Origin: Diploptera punctata | Lineage: Eukaryota > Arthropoda > Insecta > Blattodea > Blaberidae | DNA length: 64,000 nt | Direction: 5' to 3' | NCBI GenBank assembly: GCA_030220185.1 | Contig: JASPKZ010007296.1 | Location: forward strand, 62,001 to 126,000 | Part shown: in pieces, positions 10,052-19,866 of the stretch | Layout of the letters: every line of letters begins with the position of its first letter | Numbering within the stretch: the first letter of the stretch is position 1 | Notes under the pieces: model-generated | Seen by the model: the letters and a program-made list of their open reading frames with translations, nothing else | Told to the model about the DNA's origin: nothing | Databases searched by the model: none | Made by a program: the position numbers and the translations under genes

Positions 10052-10866
10052 AGGAGTCAAAATTCCCCTTGCAGAGGTTCAGGATTTGTAGTAGGGACCA
10101 AGACAATTAAGTTTAGCATAGGAACTCGTGCCCTAAAACGTACTGATTTTCCGCTATGCTCTAAATCACCTCACACGCTTTTTCGGCACCACTCACTAAG
10201 ATAGTCTTGACTAAGGTAGTCCACATGCCATTTCCCGCTCACCTGATGTTCCATGTCCACTGCAAGTTTGTATACGTCCTATTCAGTTGAGTTCGTGATC
10301 CGCCCAGAGACGTTTGTACCTGCACAGTACAGTAGTAATCCTTCACGACAGTACAAGGTGTACGTACTTCATTGTTACTGTGTTGCTGTTATCCATGGCA
10401 CACATGTTTGCAGAATACGCAAACATGATATTATTGTACAGTAATGTTCGGTGCAATGGCCGGCCCGATTGCTTGACCTGCACATTCTCCCGACTTGGCC
10501 CTGCTAGACTTCTATCTGTGGGGTCACATGACAACCTTAATTTACGATACCCCTGTAGAATCCGAGGAAGACCTACTAATGCGAGTTACGGTTGCGGCGA
10601 TGTTGAAGGGCCAGAGATTGGTGATCGTGTGTACGAGAACTTGGTACGGAGTTACCGTATCTGCAATGAAGTCGGTGGTCGTCACATCGAGCCCTTCTTG
10701 TAAGTGGTTCACAGGCAGGAGTCGGAGAGAGCAACATATGTTGCAATGGTATTTTGTGTGTAACGGAAAAACAGTATGTTTCCGGACATGGGTTCCTGTA
10801 TTAAATTTAATTATCTTGGTCCCCTATATAAGTCCTCAAACTCTGTAAAGGGAATTTAGACTCACC
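10052..10866 (+). mobile_element. Short DNA transposon, DUF4817-type family, internally deleted
   Basis: Starts GAGTCAAAATTCCCCTTGCA near 10054. It ends with the inverse, TACAGAG/CTCTGTAAAGGGAATTTAGACTC, near 10863. Inverted similarity continues inward about 65 bases, including GGGACCAAGA against TCTTGGTCCC. It abuts the (TA)n tract that separates it from the previous transposon. Length is about 0.8 kb, holding only the end of a transposase frame. Confidence 0.75.
10440..10703 (+). pseudogene. Transposase C-terminus (DDE, DUF4817-type)
   Basis: Two overlapping frames give LDFYLWGHMTTLIYDTPVES and then VYENLVRSYRICNEVGGRHI. These are the last catalytic block (L-D-x-x-L-W-G) and the C-terminal R-x-C-x-E-x-G-G-x-H signature of this insect transposase group. 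A frameshift near 10600-10620 separates them. The N-terminal and central domains are absent. Confidence 0.7.
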
Positions 10867-10867
10867 T

Positions 10868-11040
10868 GGCCCGGCGAACGTCGTATCGCCTTTAAATATT
10901 TTTACGTTAATTTTTCCGATGTTTTAATAGTTATCTGCTATTCGGGGCGGAAACAAATCCAACAAATCAAAGATCGTAAAAATCGGTCCAGCCGTTGATG
11001 TCCCGGCCACGCGTTGCTGTGGCTAAGGTATACGTTAAGT
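10868..11040. repeat. Dispersed-repeat 3'-end-like segment
   Basis: Contains 'aaaaatcggtccagccgtt' and 'ggccacgcgttgctgtggc'. Motifs of this type are common near the 3' ends of arthropod retrotransposons. No coding part is recognisable. Confidence 0.3.
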
Positions 11041-11049
11041 TATGTTGTA

Positions 11050-11640
11050 GTAAACTAAGTCAGAAATCTAAATCAGATAGTTTTTGTTTTACACAATTTT
11101 TTAGTTCTGGTACGTTAACTACACCCGGTATAAATATGGGTGGTGGTTTATGTGGAAGTGGTTTTGTTGATTGAGATGCAGATTGATTAGATTGATTACT
11201 GTATTCTCAGTATCATCCATAAGTGTATCATAAGGATTATATACATTTATTGATGGAATATTTTGAGGAGGCTTGCTGATTTCATTATACTTTGGTTTTT
11301 TCTACTAACTTGTTGGCAGTTTGGATTCTCATCATCATCAAGAAGTCTCTGTATAGTAATATCATCTTGTGATATATTATAGTCATCTTGTTTTTCATTT
11401 AATTGAGGCATGGAGATTGTTTCTGTAATATTAGGCATATTATTATAACTAACAGACTTACTTACAGTTCTGTTATTCCGTTCCTTAGGACCTTCATGTG
11501 TTTTTAAATAATTGACATTCTTCTTAAATGTAAGATTTATGTCACATAGGCCTATACCAATTTGCGGAAATTCACTTGATATCTTATCATTCATGGTCTC
11601 TAGAACTGATTCGCCATACTGTTTTAATGTACCTTCTCGG
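11050..11640 (-). pseudogene. Retrotransposon ORF1-like fragment
   Basis: The main frame (11594-11247, minus) is acidic and asparagine-rich with no clear motif. After a frameshift near 11250 the sequence reads PLPHKPPPIFIPGVVNVPEL. The KPPPIFI-x-GV pattern is the block found in Jockey-type ORF1 (Gag-like) proteins. It is truncated before any zinc knuckles. Confidence 0.4.
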
Positions 11641-12071
11641 TCCAGTTAAAGTTAAATTAAGTTGCTGTCTTTCAGCCAGATTATTTAAAACTAATACTTA
11701 CACACGAAATTAATATTATTATCAATATATTGAAAATAAAATAAACACTGAACACACTTAAATTATGAAATAATCAATATTTGTAATTCAATTGAAATTC
11801 GCGGTTGCAACAAAAAGCACAGTCACCTGGTTAAATAATAAATAAATTACCTTACACGGCCATCTGTTAGAATCGTATGGAACTCACAGATAATTATAAC
11901 TCTTTGTTAAATAATAAACAAATAATTTACAATAAAAATAATGCGACTATAATTTTAATTAAAAACTTCCCTAAGTCTCAAGTTGGATCAAACTGCACAC
12001 AGTGTGCAAAATTTTATTAAAATCGGTTCAGTAGTTTAGGATTCCATCCCGGACAAACAACGTGACACGTA

Positions 12072-12106
<35 letters not shown>
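11641..12106. other. AT-rich spacer with retroelement 3'-end motif
   Basis: No gene is seen. At 11995-12070 'aaaatcggttcagtagttta' followed by 'cccggacaaacaacgtgaca' looks like another retroelement 3' end. It runs into a (TA)n tract at about 12077-12105. Confidence 0.35.
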
Positions 12107-12108
<2 letters not shown>

Positions 12109-12700
12109 GTGTTAATGAATAACACCGACAAACTTTCAGGTATTGTAGAGGTAGCCATTAAAGCGTCAAAAGAGCTACTTTTTTCAGATTAGAATTGTAC
12201 CCTCCTTTGCAGATAAATTAAAAACCGTCATATAACAATTATATTTGAGTGAAAAAAAAAGATAAATTGATGAGGGTGAGTGAAAATAGTATTTTTCCGA
12301 CTAGATTTCATTTTTGGCCCACTGTGCACCGGTCTGGCCGAAATTCCATGAGAAAAAATGTTTCCCCCATGGATACTCGAACCAGCTAAGTCCAGTAGTT
12401 ATGCGCCAAGACTTCTTGCCTTCACCACTTGACTACGGTGCGGGACTGTTGGCATCAATAATAAAGATGAAAGGTTCACTCGAATGGGTGTTATTCTCTT
12501 GGTATCAATGAAAGACAAAAATGGTTATTGCCTTTTTTAAGAGCTTTTTGAGATATTCAAATCTGTGTATATTAATTTTGTGTATTTCTTATGGTTTAGG
12601 CAGCGTAAGCCATTTAAGAGTCCAAAGAGCTATTTTTTTCACGTTTTCCACTACAAAGGGCGATTTTTAAAGGTGTAGGAGTTGAGTATCACAACTCTCT
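12107..12700. repeat. Repeat with transposon-like end and tRNA-like segment
   Basis: It starts after (TA)n with CAGAGTGTTAATGAATAAC, like the CAGGGTGTAAATGAA end at 7364. A tRNA-like segment lies on the minus strand at 12362-12448 (A-box-like 'tagtcaagtggtgaaggc', B-box-like 'ggttcgagtatcc'). A direct repeat of about 80 bases ('gccattaaagcgtcaaaagagct') links 12150-12230 with 12600-12690. No transposase is seen. Confidence 0.5.
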
Positions 12701-12835
12701 TATAGCCTATGTTCATCCCGGGAATCTCCTGAACATATTGCAAAAAAACCCATCATAATCGGATCAACGGTGTGACCGCGCATAAAGTACCAACAAACAA
12801 ACAAACAAACATTCAAACAAACATTAATTTTTATA

Positions 12836-13283
12836 TATACGATATATGGATGCGAAATTAGGACTCTTACAGCAAGGTAGAAGATGAGGTCACATGTAGT
12901 CTAATTCAGAATAAAGTTTTTTACAAAATTTTGGGATCAAAGAGAAACAATCAGACAGGAGCATTGAAAAGATAACATAACAATAAGCTACACTAACTGG
13001 ATAGGTAACCAGATTTATTAAAAACAATTAAGTCTCGTCCATTGCGATGGGCAGAACATGTGGCACTAATATATATGAAAGAATGGCATCTAAGAAAACC
13101 AGAGGTAAAACGTCCAGTTGGTAGAAAAAGAAATAGATGGGAGAATATTATTAACTATGGTTTGAGGGAATTCGTTTGTACAGGGGATGAATGGAAAATA
13201 TTACCTCCGGATAGGGGGTATGGATTGCTTATGTCTAGCGTGGTCATGAATCTATGGTTCTTGAGCGTGCCATAGAGTTAGCT
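12836..13283 (+). pseudogene. RTE (family A) C-terminal fragment
   Basis: Begins at the 'gatgcgaaattaggactctt' block (CEIRTL-like, cf. CETWTL in other copies). It includes MRWAEHVALIYMKEWHLRKP, a VKRPVGRKRNRWEN motif and a short end without (GTAA)n. More diverged than 9112-9477. Paralogous copies lie at 47615-47990 and 57395-57835. Confidence 0.75.
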
Positions 13284-13737
13284 TTTGATGTTCTTGGGAA
13301 ATTACATTATTAAAAATTTGTCAACAATAAAATTAATATGAATTACGGAGAAAATCAAACGTTTTCACGTGCCTCTTGTGTGATGTCATTGTCTGTTGAA
13401 GATTCGTAATAAAGCATGATCCAAGAATAAAAAACAGGCCAACTGAGATGCAAAACGTAAGTAGAATAAAATTTATTTCCATTCAGAGTACTGAAGTAAT
13501 TTTGATCTTTGGACTATCATAAATTAATGTGTAATTAACGTTACCTTTCCTCACCTCAATTTGAACTTTGGACTCCAAGTTCAACCCATTACCACATGTA
13601 TTTAAGAACGGCAAAAACACTTTTATTGTTATTTTCAGTTCAACGACAGAGGAAACAACAAAACTAAAGTGAAAGGAATCACTTCAGTATCAGTTATCGT
13701 GTGATAGGACTACATGAAAAGGTATGAAATTATCATA

Positions 13738-14456
13738 AGTAATGCCACGAGTGATTTCCAAATTATCGATAAATTCACGACTCACGAAGTGAGGAGTGAA
13801 TTTATCTAGAGAATTTGGAAATCAAGAGTGGCATTTGTTAGGACTATTTAACGAATAAAATTAAGCTGTTTACTCACAAATCATTATTTAACTATAGTTA
13901 TTTTGAAATATTTATATATTTAATGTAAACGGCGATGTTTGAAAACAAATGAGAAACGATAGGTACGCTTCTACTGCTTCTTTTGTTTATCACTGCAACC
14001 AGATCATACTATTTATTGCCAAAGGAACGCAATATTGTAAGAATGCTCTCTAGTGGAGAAAAAATGAAACACATCAATCTGTATATTAATTCATTTTTGA
14101 TGTCGTATGATGTAAATATGACAATTATATTTTTTCTCGATTATTACCTGGGAAAAAAATACCTTTAAGAAAAGTGCAAACAGTGGTTTCTTTTTTTGGT
14201 GGTATAATCAATTGCTACAAATGTTGACATGTAAGCACTATTATATACAATCTGGTAGCCGTATTTGTTATAGGCTCAGTCACTGCAAAATAACGGTCAG
14301 ACCTGTTCAGAATATTAAAAAGGAGGAGCTTTGTTTAATATATGATAATCCTAACACTGATAAATATTTCGTGAAACACGACTCTGATTGGTTGTAAAAC
14401 AGAAATCATTGAAACGTGATTGGTCATTGACTCCCATTTGGGGCATGAGTTAAATA
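13738..14456. mobile_element. Non-autonomous element unique to copy A
   Basis: Copies B and C read straight from 'gaaattatca' to 'tctagctggtcatg' (or 'tgtagctggtcatg'), whereas copy A has about 720 extra bases here. The left part (13743-13840) is a fold-back: ATGCCACGAGTGATTTCC against GGAAATCAAGAGTGGCAT, enclosing a second inverted pair. 'gactatttaac' at 13849 is inverted near the right end ('gttaaatagtc'). No transposase frame is present. Confidence 0.65.
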
Positions 14457-14929
14457 GTCATCATCATCTAGTTGGTCATGTAATTAGGCTACTTATTAAT
14501 AAGTTTCGCTCATGGAATATCTTAGTGGATTTTTTCCTATTACTTTAATTACACTTTTATATAATCTTTGATACTTTACCTTATATTCTGTCCACATGTT
14601 CTATCCATTTAGATTTATAATATTATATTTTATTCAGATTTTAGTAATTTTGTGTCCGGCTATTTCCGTTAGTTTTACAGTCTGATCATGTGTAAGGGGC
14701 CGTTTTACTCATGTACAATATCTGAATTCTGTTGGTCGCATTTTGGAATCGTCTGACGTATTCATGACCTGAGATTCGCAAAAGCATAGACGTATACAAA
14801 CAATTAGGGTTAAATATAAGTTAATTTCGTTATTTTAACTTTTTTAAATTTATTAATACAATGAAACAATATTAATTATAAGCAAATTCATGAACCTTCC
14901 CTAGTACTGCGACACAATAATACGTTTAT

Positions 14930-15290
14930 ATAAAACCTTATTCAGGCCTGTGCTATGTTACGGATGCGAAGCATGGACATTGAGGAATTTCGATTTCATT
15001 AGAATAACGGCTAATGAAATGAGATTTTTGAGAGCGACACTACGATATACTCGCATGGACCAGAAAAGCAATGAAGATAACATCCATGTACAACCAATCT
15101 CACAATTTATAAAGAAATTCCAGTTACAGTGGAAAACTCGTGTGCAGCGAATGAATCGTAATAGACTTCCAGGAGTCATGCTTCAATATAGTCCACAAGG
15201 GAAAAGATATTTGGTACATCCTAGAAAAAGGTGGATCGAGAAACCTTCACTAAAACCGTAACAGACTTTGGGCCTTAGATTTACCTATAG
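14930..15290 (+). pseudogene. Non-LTR family B C-terminal fragment, copy 1
   Basis: The frame 14950-15261 reads CYGCEAWTLRNFDFIRITAN then a LRATLRYTRMDQKSNED segment and a RKRWIEK end. This matches the tail seen intact at 32782-33144. Paralogues are at 51420-51780 and 58920-59310. Confidence 0.7.
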
Positions 15291-15894
15291 GGTGTTAATG
15301 ATAATGGTTCTGAATTGCGTTTTAATGTTGACTTCGGTTTCAATGTGATTTACTATATGTGTTATTTTTAATGATAATGTATTTTTCCATTTCATATGAA
15401 ATTATGTTTCCTATACAGATGAATATGTTTAGGCTACATGTTAAATTATTCTTGTATTAATAACAATTTAACTTCTTATTTGATTTAACCCCTTGAATGA
15501 CATTCCGTTTGTTTATCTAAGTCCTACGTATCCAATTGCGTTAAGAGAAAAAAATTGCTCCCGCCTTATCGAGTTTTAATCTACAGTTTAAATATAAACC
15601 TTCCACTCCTCTAACGGTCGGTAAACATTGATTTTTAATTTTTTTTTCTTGTTTTATTTCAATGGCATATATTTACTTTATTTGTAAAAAATCGAACATT
15701 GCATTCGATAGAGCAATTGTTATATTTTAGTTTTACGTAGATAAACCCTCCACTCATGGTGGTCAGATTCTGTTGGCTAATGAACTCTACCTTATTTTAC
15801 TTCATTGACTTTTATATTGTCTTTTCATGACAATAACCTAATATCTGCATTCTTTGGACTTAGTTCATAATATCAAGTTGACCTAAATGTATTA

Positions 15895-16501
15895 AGCTTA
15901 CCCTCTGGTTTTCCTAAAGGAAATTTCATGCTCCTCTTTAATTACCGGCACTTATTTAGCCCATCGCAGTCTACCAGATTTTACTGTTATTAATCATGTT
16001 TCCCATAAAGATCATGCAAGTCACTATTATGGAGTTTCATCCATTCACCAATCTGTTTGTCTATCTTTGGTCCAAATATATACCTAAGGAATTAATTCTC
16101 GAACAATCTCTATGTTTCTTGCTTTCAAAAAGCAAGAAACCTTACCTCGCAACCATATAATATAATAGGATATAAACTTTATTATATTTGATAATTATTT
16201 TTTTTAGAGACGTTGGGATGACAAGATTCCCTGTGATAGCATGTGTCCAGAATTGAGCATATGATAGCATGTGTTCAGAATTGAGCATATGATAGCATGT
16301 GTCCAGAATTGAGCATATGATAGCATGTGTCCAGAATTGAGCATATGATAGCATGTGTCCAGAATTGAGCATATGTTTAATTCCTCTCTGTTCCTAATTG
16401 CTTATGTAATAATTGTTCCAAGGCATTTGAATTTACTCACTTCCTTAAAAATTTCCCTCTCACTCCCCATTTGTCATTGAATGTCCATTTCAATATAATT
16501 A
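15895..16501 (-). pseudogene. RTE (family A) fragment, left part
   Basis: Minus-strand similarity to the 22090-22760 part of the complete element ('tctttggtccaaa', 'cgcagtctacca', 'tgacaagattccctg', 'catttgtcattgaatgtcca'). The continuation lies at 17438-17770, separated by the transposon at 16502-17437. It is heavily decayed. Confidence 0.65.
16235..16374. repeat. Minisatellite, 28-base unit x 5
   Basis: Five tandem copies of a unit running from 'gatagcatgtgtcc' to 'agaattgagcatat', one with a single change (gttca). The paralogous site in copy B (about 54277-54304) has a single unit, so the array expanded after the duplication. It lies in RTE-derived sequence. Confidence 0.9.
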
Positions 16502-17437
16502 GAGGAACTTAGGGTAACTGGGCCCCTATTTTGAATTTGTTGTTATTTCTTCTTTTAATTAAGGGATTTGAATTTTGTTTAAATACAGTGATTACCATTA
16601 GTTTTATAACTATGAAGTAGCATTGTTATTTTATTCAGATATGCAAACATCTTCATAATGTATAAATATTTTTACAATACAAGAAAGGTTCACTTTAACC
16701 TCTATGTTGCGGTAAAGTGGACCCCAGAATCCATCCTAGCCTTTAGACTCTTTTAAGTTGATTTACTTAATTAATGTATACAGACAAGCACAAATTAATA
16801 TGAAAGTATTTATCGCTGATAGTAATTAAAAACGTTGATGTTTATTCAATGTTTTGAAAAAGTATCGTTTATTATAACATTCACCCGTCATTTATCTGCA
16901 GACAGCGACGGTCTTTGGGTTTAGATAAAATTACAAGGATATTAAATGAAATTAATTAACTGGTCCACTTTTTACATATAGCACCTTATTAATAAAATAT
17001 ACATATTCGGGAAAAGTAGACCCCATGTCGATTTTAACCGCCTCGTGGAGGGTCTACATTAACCGATTTCCTTTGTTATCTTTAATTATATTTTTACAGC
17101 AGCCATGTCACATAATATCAAACCAAACCCGTCAGTATATTAAAACAACGTCTACATAATATAATATATGTATGTCTTTTTTTCAACATTCGTAATATTC
17201 AATAGCAGAAATTAAGAATTAATTGTTATCTTGAAAAACTTTTAAAATGGTCTTTTCTTAAATATCACAAAAAATTCGTCTTCGCACAAAGAATAAAAGA
17301 TACTGGCAATGAACACATAAAATTTGATGAGGGGAAGAAATTAAAGTATTTTCTATTCCAGGGCAGCACCAATTAAAAAAAATATTAACAGGGTCCACTC
17401 AAACAGAAGGGTCCACAATACCTGAACTTCCTCCATG
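16502..17437. mobile_element. Non-autonomous DNA transposon with repeated GTGGACCC motif
   Basis: The ends are inverted: GAGGAACTTAGGGTAACTGG on the left and, on the opposite strand of the right end, GAGGAAGTTCAGGTATTG. 'AAGTGGACCC'-like motifs recur inside (near 16713-16725, 17010, 17390-17400 and in inverse near 16962). It interrupts an RTE fragment. The paralogue at 54420-55333 shares both ends, so insertion preceded the duplication. No coding capacity is seen. Confidence 0.65.
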
Positions 17438-17770
17438 TAATGCATTTTCATATACGACCACATATTTAGCTTTATTGATACTGTATTTACTTTCACTCCC
17501 AATTTCTTAGTGTTAGGGCATGTATAAGAAAATGCTTGTTAATACCATTGAGTTGTACGACTTCTAAAGATTTTATGGCTTGCTCTAATATAGAATTGAA
17601 AGTAGAGAAGATAGTGAATATCCTGGCTTCAATCCATTGCGAATTTAAAAAATCAATGGAAAATGTTTGCGAACATCCACCACAATCATTCTGTCATGTG
17701 GACACATTATAATATGATTAAGTCTAACAATTTATAAATTTCAAAGTCCAGAAAGATACTACCGAATTAC
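17438..17770 (-). pseudogene. RTE (family A) fragment, right part
   Basis: Minus-strand RT-region similarity ('tttagctttattgatactgtattta', 'accattgagttgtacgactt', 'ctctaatatagaattgaa') to 22770-23090 of the complete element. It is the continuation of 15895-16501. Confidence 0.6.
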
Positions 17771-18310
17771 TGTCACAAATTACAGGGGTTCGTTCTTACG
17801 TTGTTAACGTCGTAAATAATCCACATCAGACTTCGTGTAAATTCTCACCTGACATTTAATTTACATCTACAATTTATCACTAGTAAATTAGTCACAATTT
17901 ACGCTAACAATTAATTTTGATTCAATGATTGTCTCACTCACAATTATTCCACAGTCTCATTTGAGTTCACTTGCTGCAATTTGTCGTACAATTCACTACC
18001 TAGCTGTTCATTTAAAACTAACTGGCATTCTGCCTTCGCCTCAAATATATAGGCGGCGAAATACTTTCTGGCTCATGGTTCAAGACACGTCGAACCATAG
18101 AAGCCTCTGGCCACGGATCTTTACCGAAAAGGGAGGAAAATGTTGGTATAATTATCTGGACTGACATGCCAGGAATATCGGTGGTTTTCGCGGATCTTTA
18201 GATTCGCGAGTCGTTGACTCTCAAATATATTCCAACCAATGTGAGACCACTAAGTTCGTCCGGCCCCAGAGATTAAAACGTCATCATTACGACGCACCAG
18301 AATATATATA
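17771..18310. other. Unclassified GC-richer block, LTR-like in texture
   Basis: No frame has a recognisable product. The segment 18030-18300 is richer in GC than its flanks and contains a short inverted repeat (CGCGGATC..GATTCGCG near 18190-18210). It ends at a (TA)n tract. It could be a decayed LTR, but neither a partner nor a target duplication was found. Confidence 0.25.
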
Positions 18311-18314
18311 TATA

Positions 18315-18630
18315 TATACTACTCAAAAATTAGAGAAAGACGTTTTTAACAAAAAAAACACAACGTAATAAATAATTTCTTAGTTTATCTCATAGAGTCT
18401 GATCAGAAACTCAGCCCCAGTTGCTGTTCGTAAATCATGTTGTAGATTTCCGGCTACAGATGTTTGTCTGCGTAAAGCTGATGGGACAAGAAATCCATCC
18501 TGTATCTCTGTAGTATTCTTCTTATGGCTTAGCCCGGACCGCCTTTTGTATCCACGTGTCTCTCAATAGTCTATATCGCTCCACACCATGTGGTCAACAG
18601 AAGGTCTGACATCTAGAATCCTAGACACAT
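18315..18630 (-). pseudogene. Tc1-like transposase N-terminal fragment with one terminal repeat
   Basis: The left end, CTACTCAAAAATTAGAGAAA, resembles the terminal repeat of the Tc1 element at 52229. The minus-strand frames include FLVPSALRRQTSVAGNLQHD followed by LRTATGAEFLIR. This matches the Tc1 helix-turn-helix region (cf. YVVLSALRQSTKTAKDLQND in the 52229 element). No catalytic core or right terminal repeat was found. Confidence 0.6.
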
Positions 18631-18970
18631 GGCTAATAAAATGGTCATCTTCATTCAGTGAAACATGCTCATGCAACTGATGTTTCATTCAGATATCTCA
18701 TTGCTTTTTATTAGCTTCAGTGAACACATAATAAGAATTTCCTAGAACAGATTATTCTTCAAACTCAATTACCATTCTTTTAGGTTTCAGCAACTGTTGC
18801 AACTACACTAACGTATTCAGAGAAAAAGTAGTAAATCCCAGAAAATCTTTAATCTTATTTTAAACAATACTTCAAATCAAAACATCTGAATATCAAAAAT
18901 TAAATTCTCTCAACATTTATCTGGTTACTTTGGGTTAAAAATGTTTTCCTGTACTCTTTAGTAATGCGTA

Positions 18971-19020
<50 letters not shown>

Positions 19021-19410
19021 CTTGATTTACAGAGCCTGTATATTTCTACTTATTTTATTAACAAGAAATGTATATATTCTAAATTTATTTCTTCTAAGTT
19101 CAAAAAATTCATTCGTTTCCTTGAAAATTTTAAATGTATCACCAATATAGACAAATAAGAAATTAACAATAGTTTTTTGAGCGAAATGAATGCTGTTTTT
19201 AATTTCTAAATAACACGTAATCATTCAGTTACATTTGCAGTCTTAGAATTGAACGATAAAGTATTACAAGCTGAGGCGATGAAAAAATGCAATATTGTAA
19301 ATTACAATGAATCATGATTACCGAACCTTGAATAATATAATTTCAATTTCAGAGCAAAAAAAATGCATTATAATTATCTCTAAGTTTTCCTCATTAACCT
19401 ATGTTCTATG
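18631..19410. other. AT-rich sequence with (TA)n tract
   Basis: No gene is recognised. An imperfect (TA)n run lies at about 18970-19020, and open frames across it are artefacts of the repeat. Confidence 0.5.
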
Positions 19411-19532
19411 AAAGTATATTTCTTTCACACTGTCTGAAAAAATATTTATCCTTTTATATACTTTTATCAAGATATAGCTCTAATTGTAGTTAGACTTCCA
19501 GAAGTTTTTACGAATCATTTGAGAGATGCAAG

Positions 19533-19596
<64 letters not shown>

Positions 19597-19866
19597 ACTG
19601 TCTAACTAGGATCTGGTATTCTGAAATCTTGGTTATGCTTATTCGAATATGTTTAAATTATAAAATGGTAGGGTGCGAATAGGGAAAAAAGTTTTCAGCT
19701 GTATATAAAATTCACAGTAAATTGTAGTAAGATGATGCAGTATTTCCTTTAGAAGAGTGCGGGCAGGCAAACCAATTTCAGATATATTTGAAATTCATAG
19801 TGAGTTGTATTAAGGCAATGCGCTATTCCAATTAATAACCTGTAAAAATCTGTCTTATTTTTCAGA
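19411..19866 (+). other. Putative 5' intron end of the LRR gene, with (GA)n
   Basis: This stretch is conserved, inverted, upstream of the LRR pseudogene (about 60963-61350). It contains a (GA)n tract at 19537-19591 that is only a short GA-rich run in the duplicate. It ends in a polypyrimidine tract and tttttcag one base before the ATG. The acceptor suggests an upstream non-coding exon outside the recognised region. Confidence 0.6.

Larger units (their letters stand above)
12836..17770 (+). repeat. Segmental duplication, copy A
   Basis: Collinear with 47580-55660 (copy B), and in its first part with 57390-59320 (copy C), all in the same orientation. Shared order: RTE tail, unique block with 'cacttttattg..cattttc', family B tail, RTE fragments, GGACCC-motif transposon, RTE fragments. 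Copy A alone has the 13738-14456 insertion. It lacks the MULE and Tc1 elements present in copy B. Confidence 0.85.

Noticed and set aside
18964..19224. ORFs around 18964-19224
   Set aside because: They cross a (TA)n tract and have low-complexity composition.
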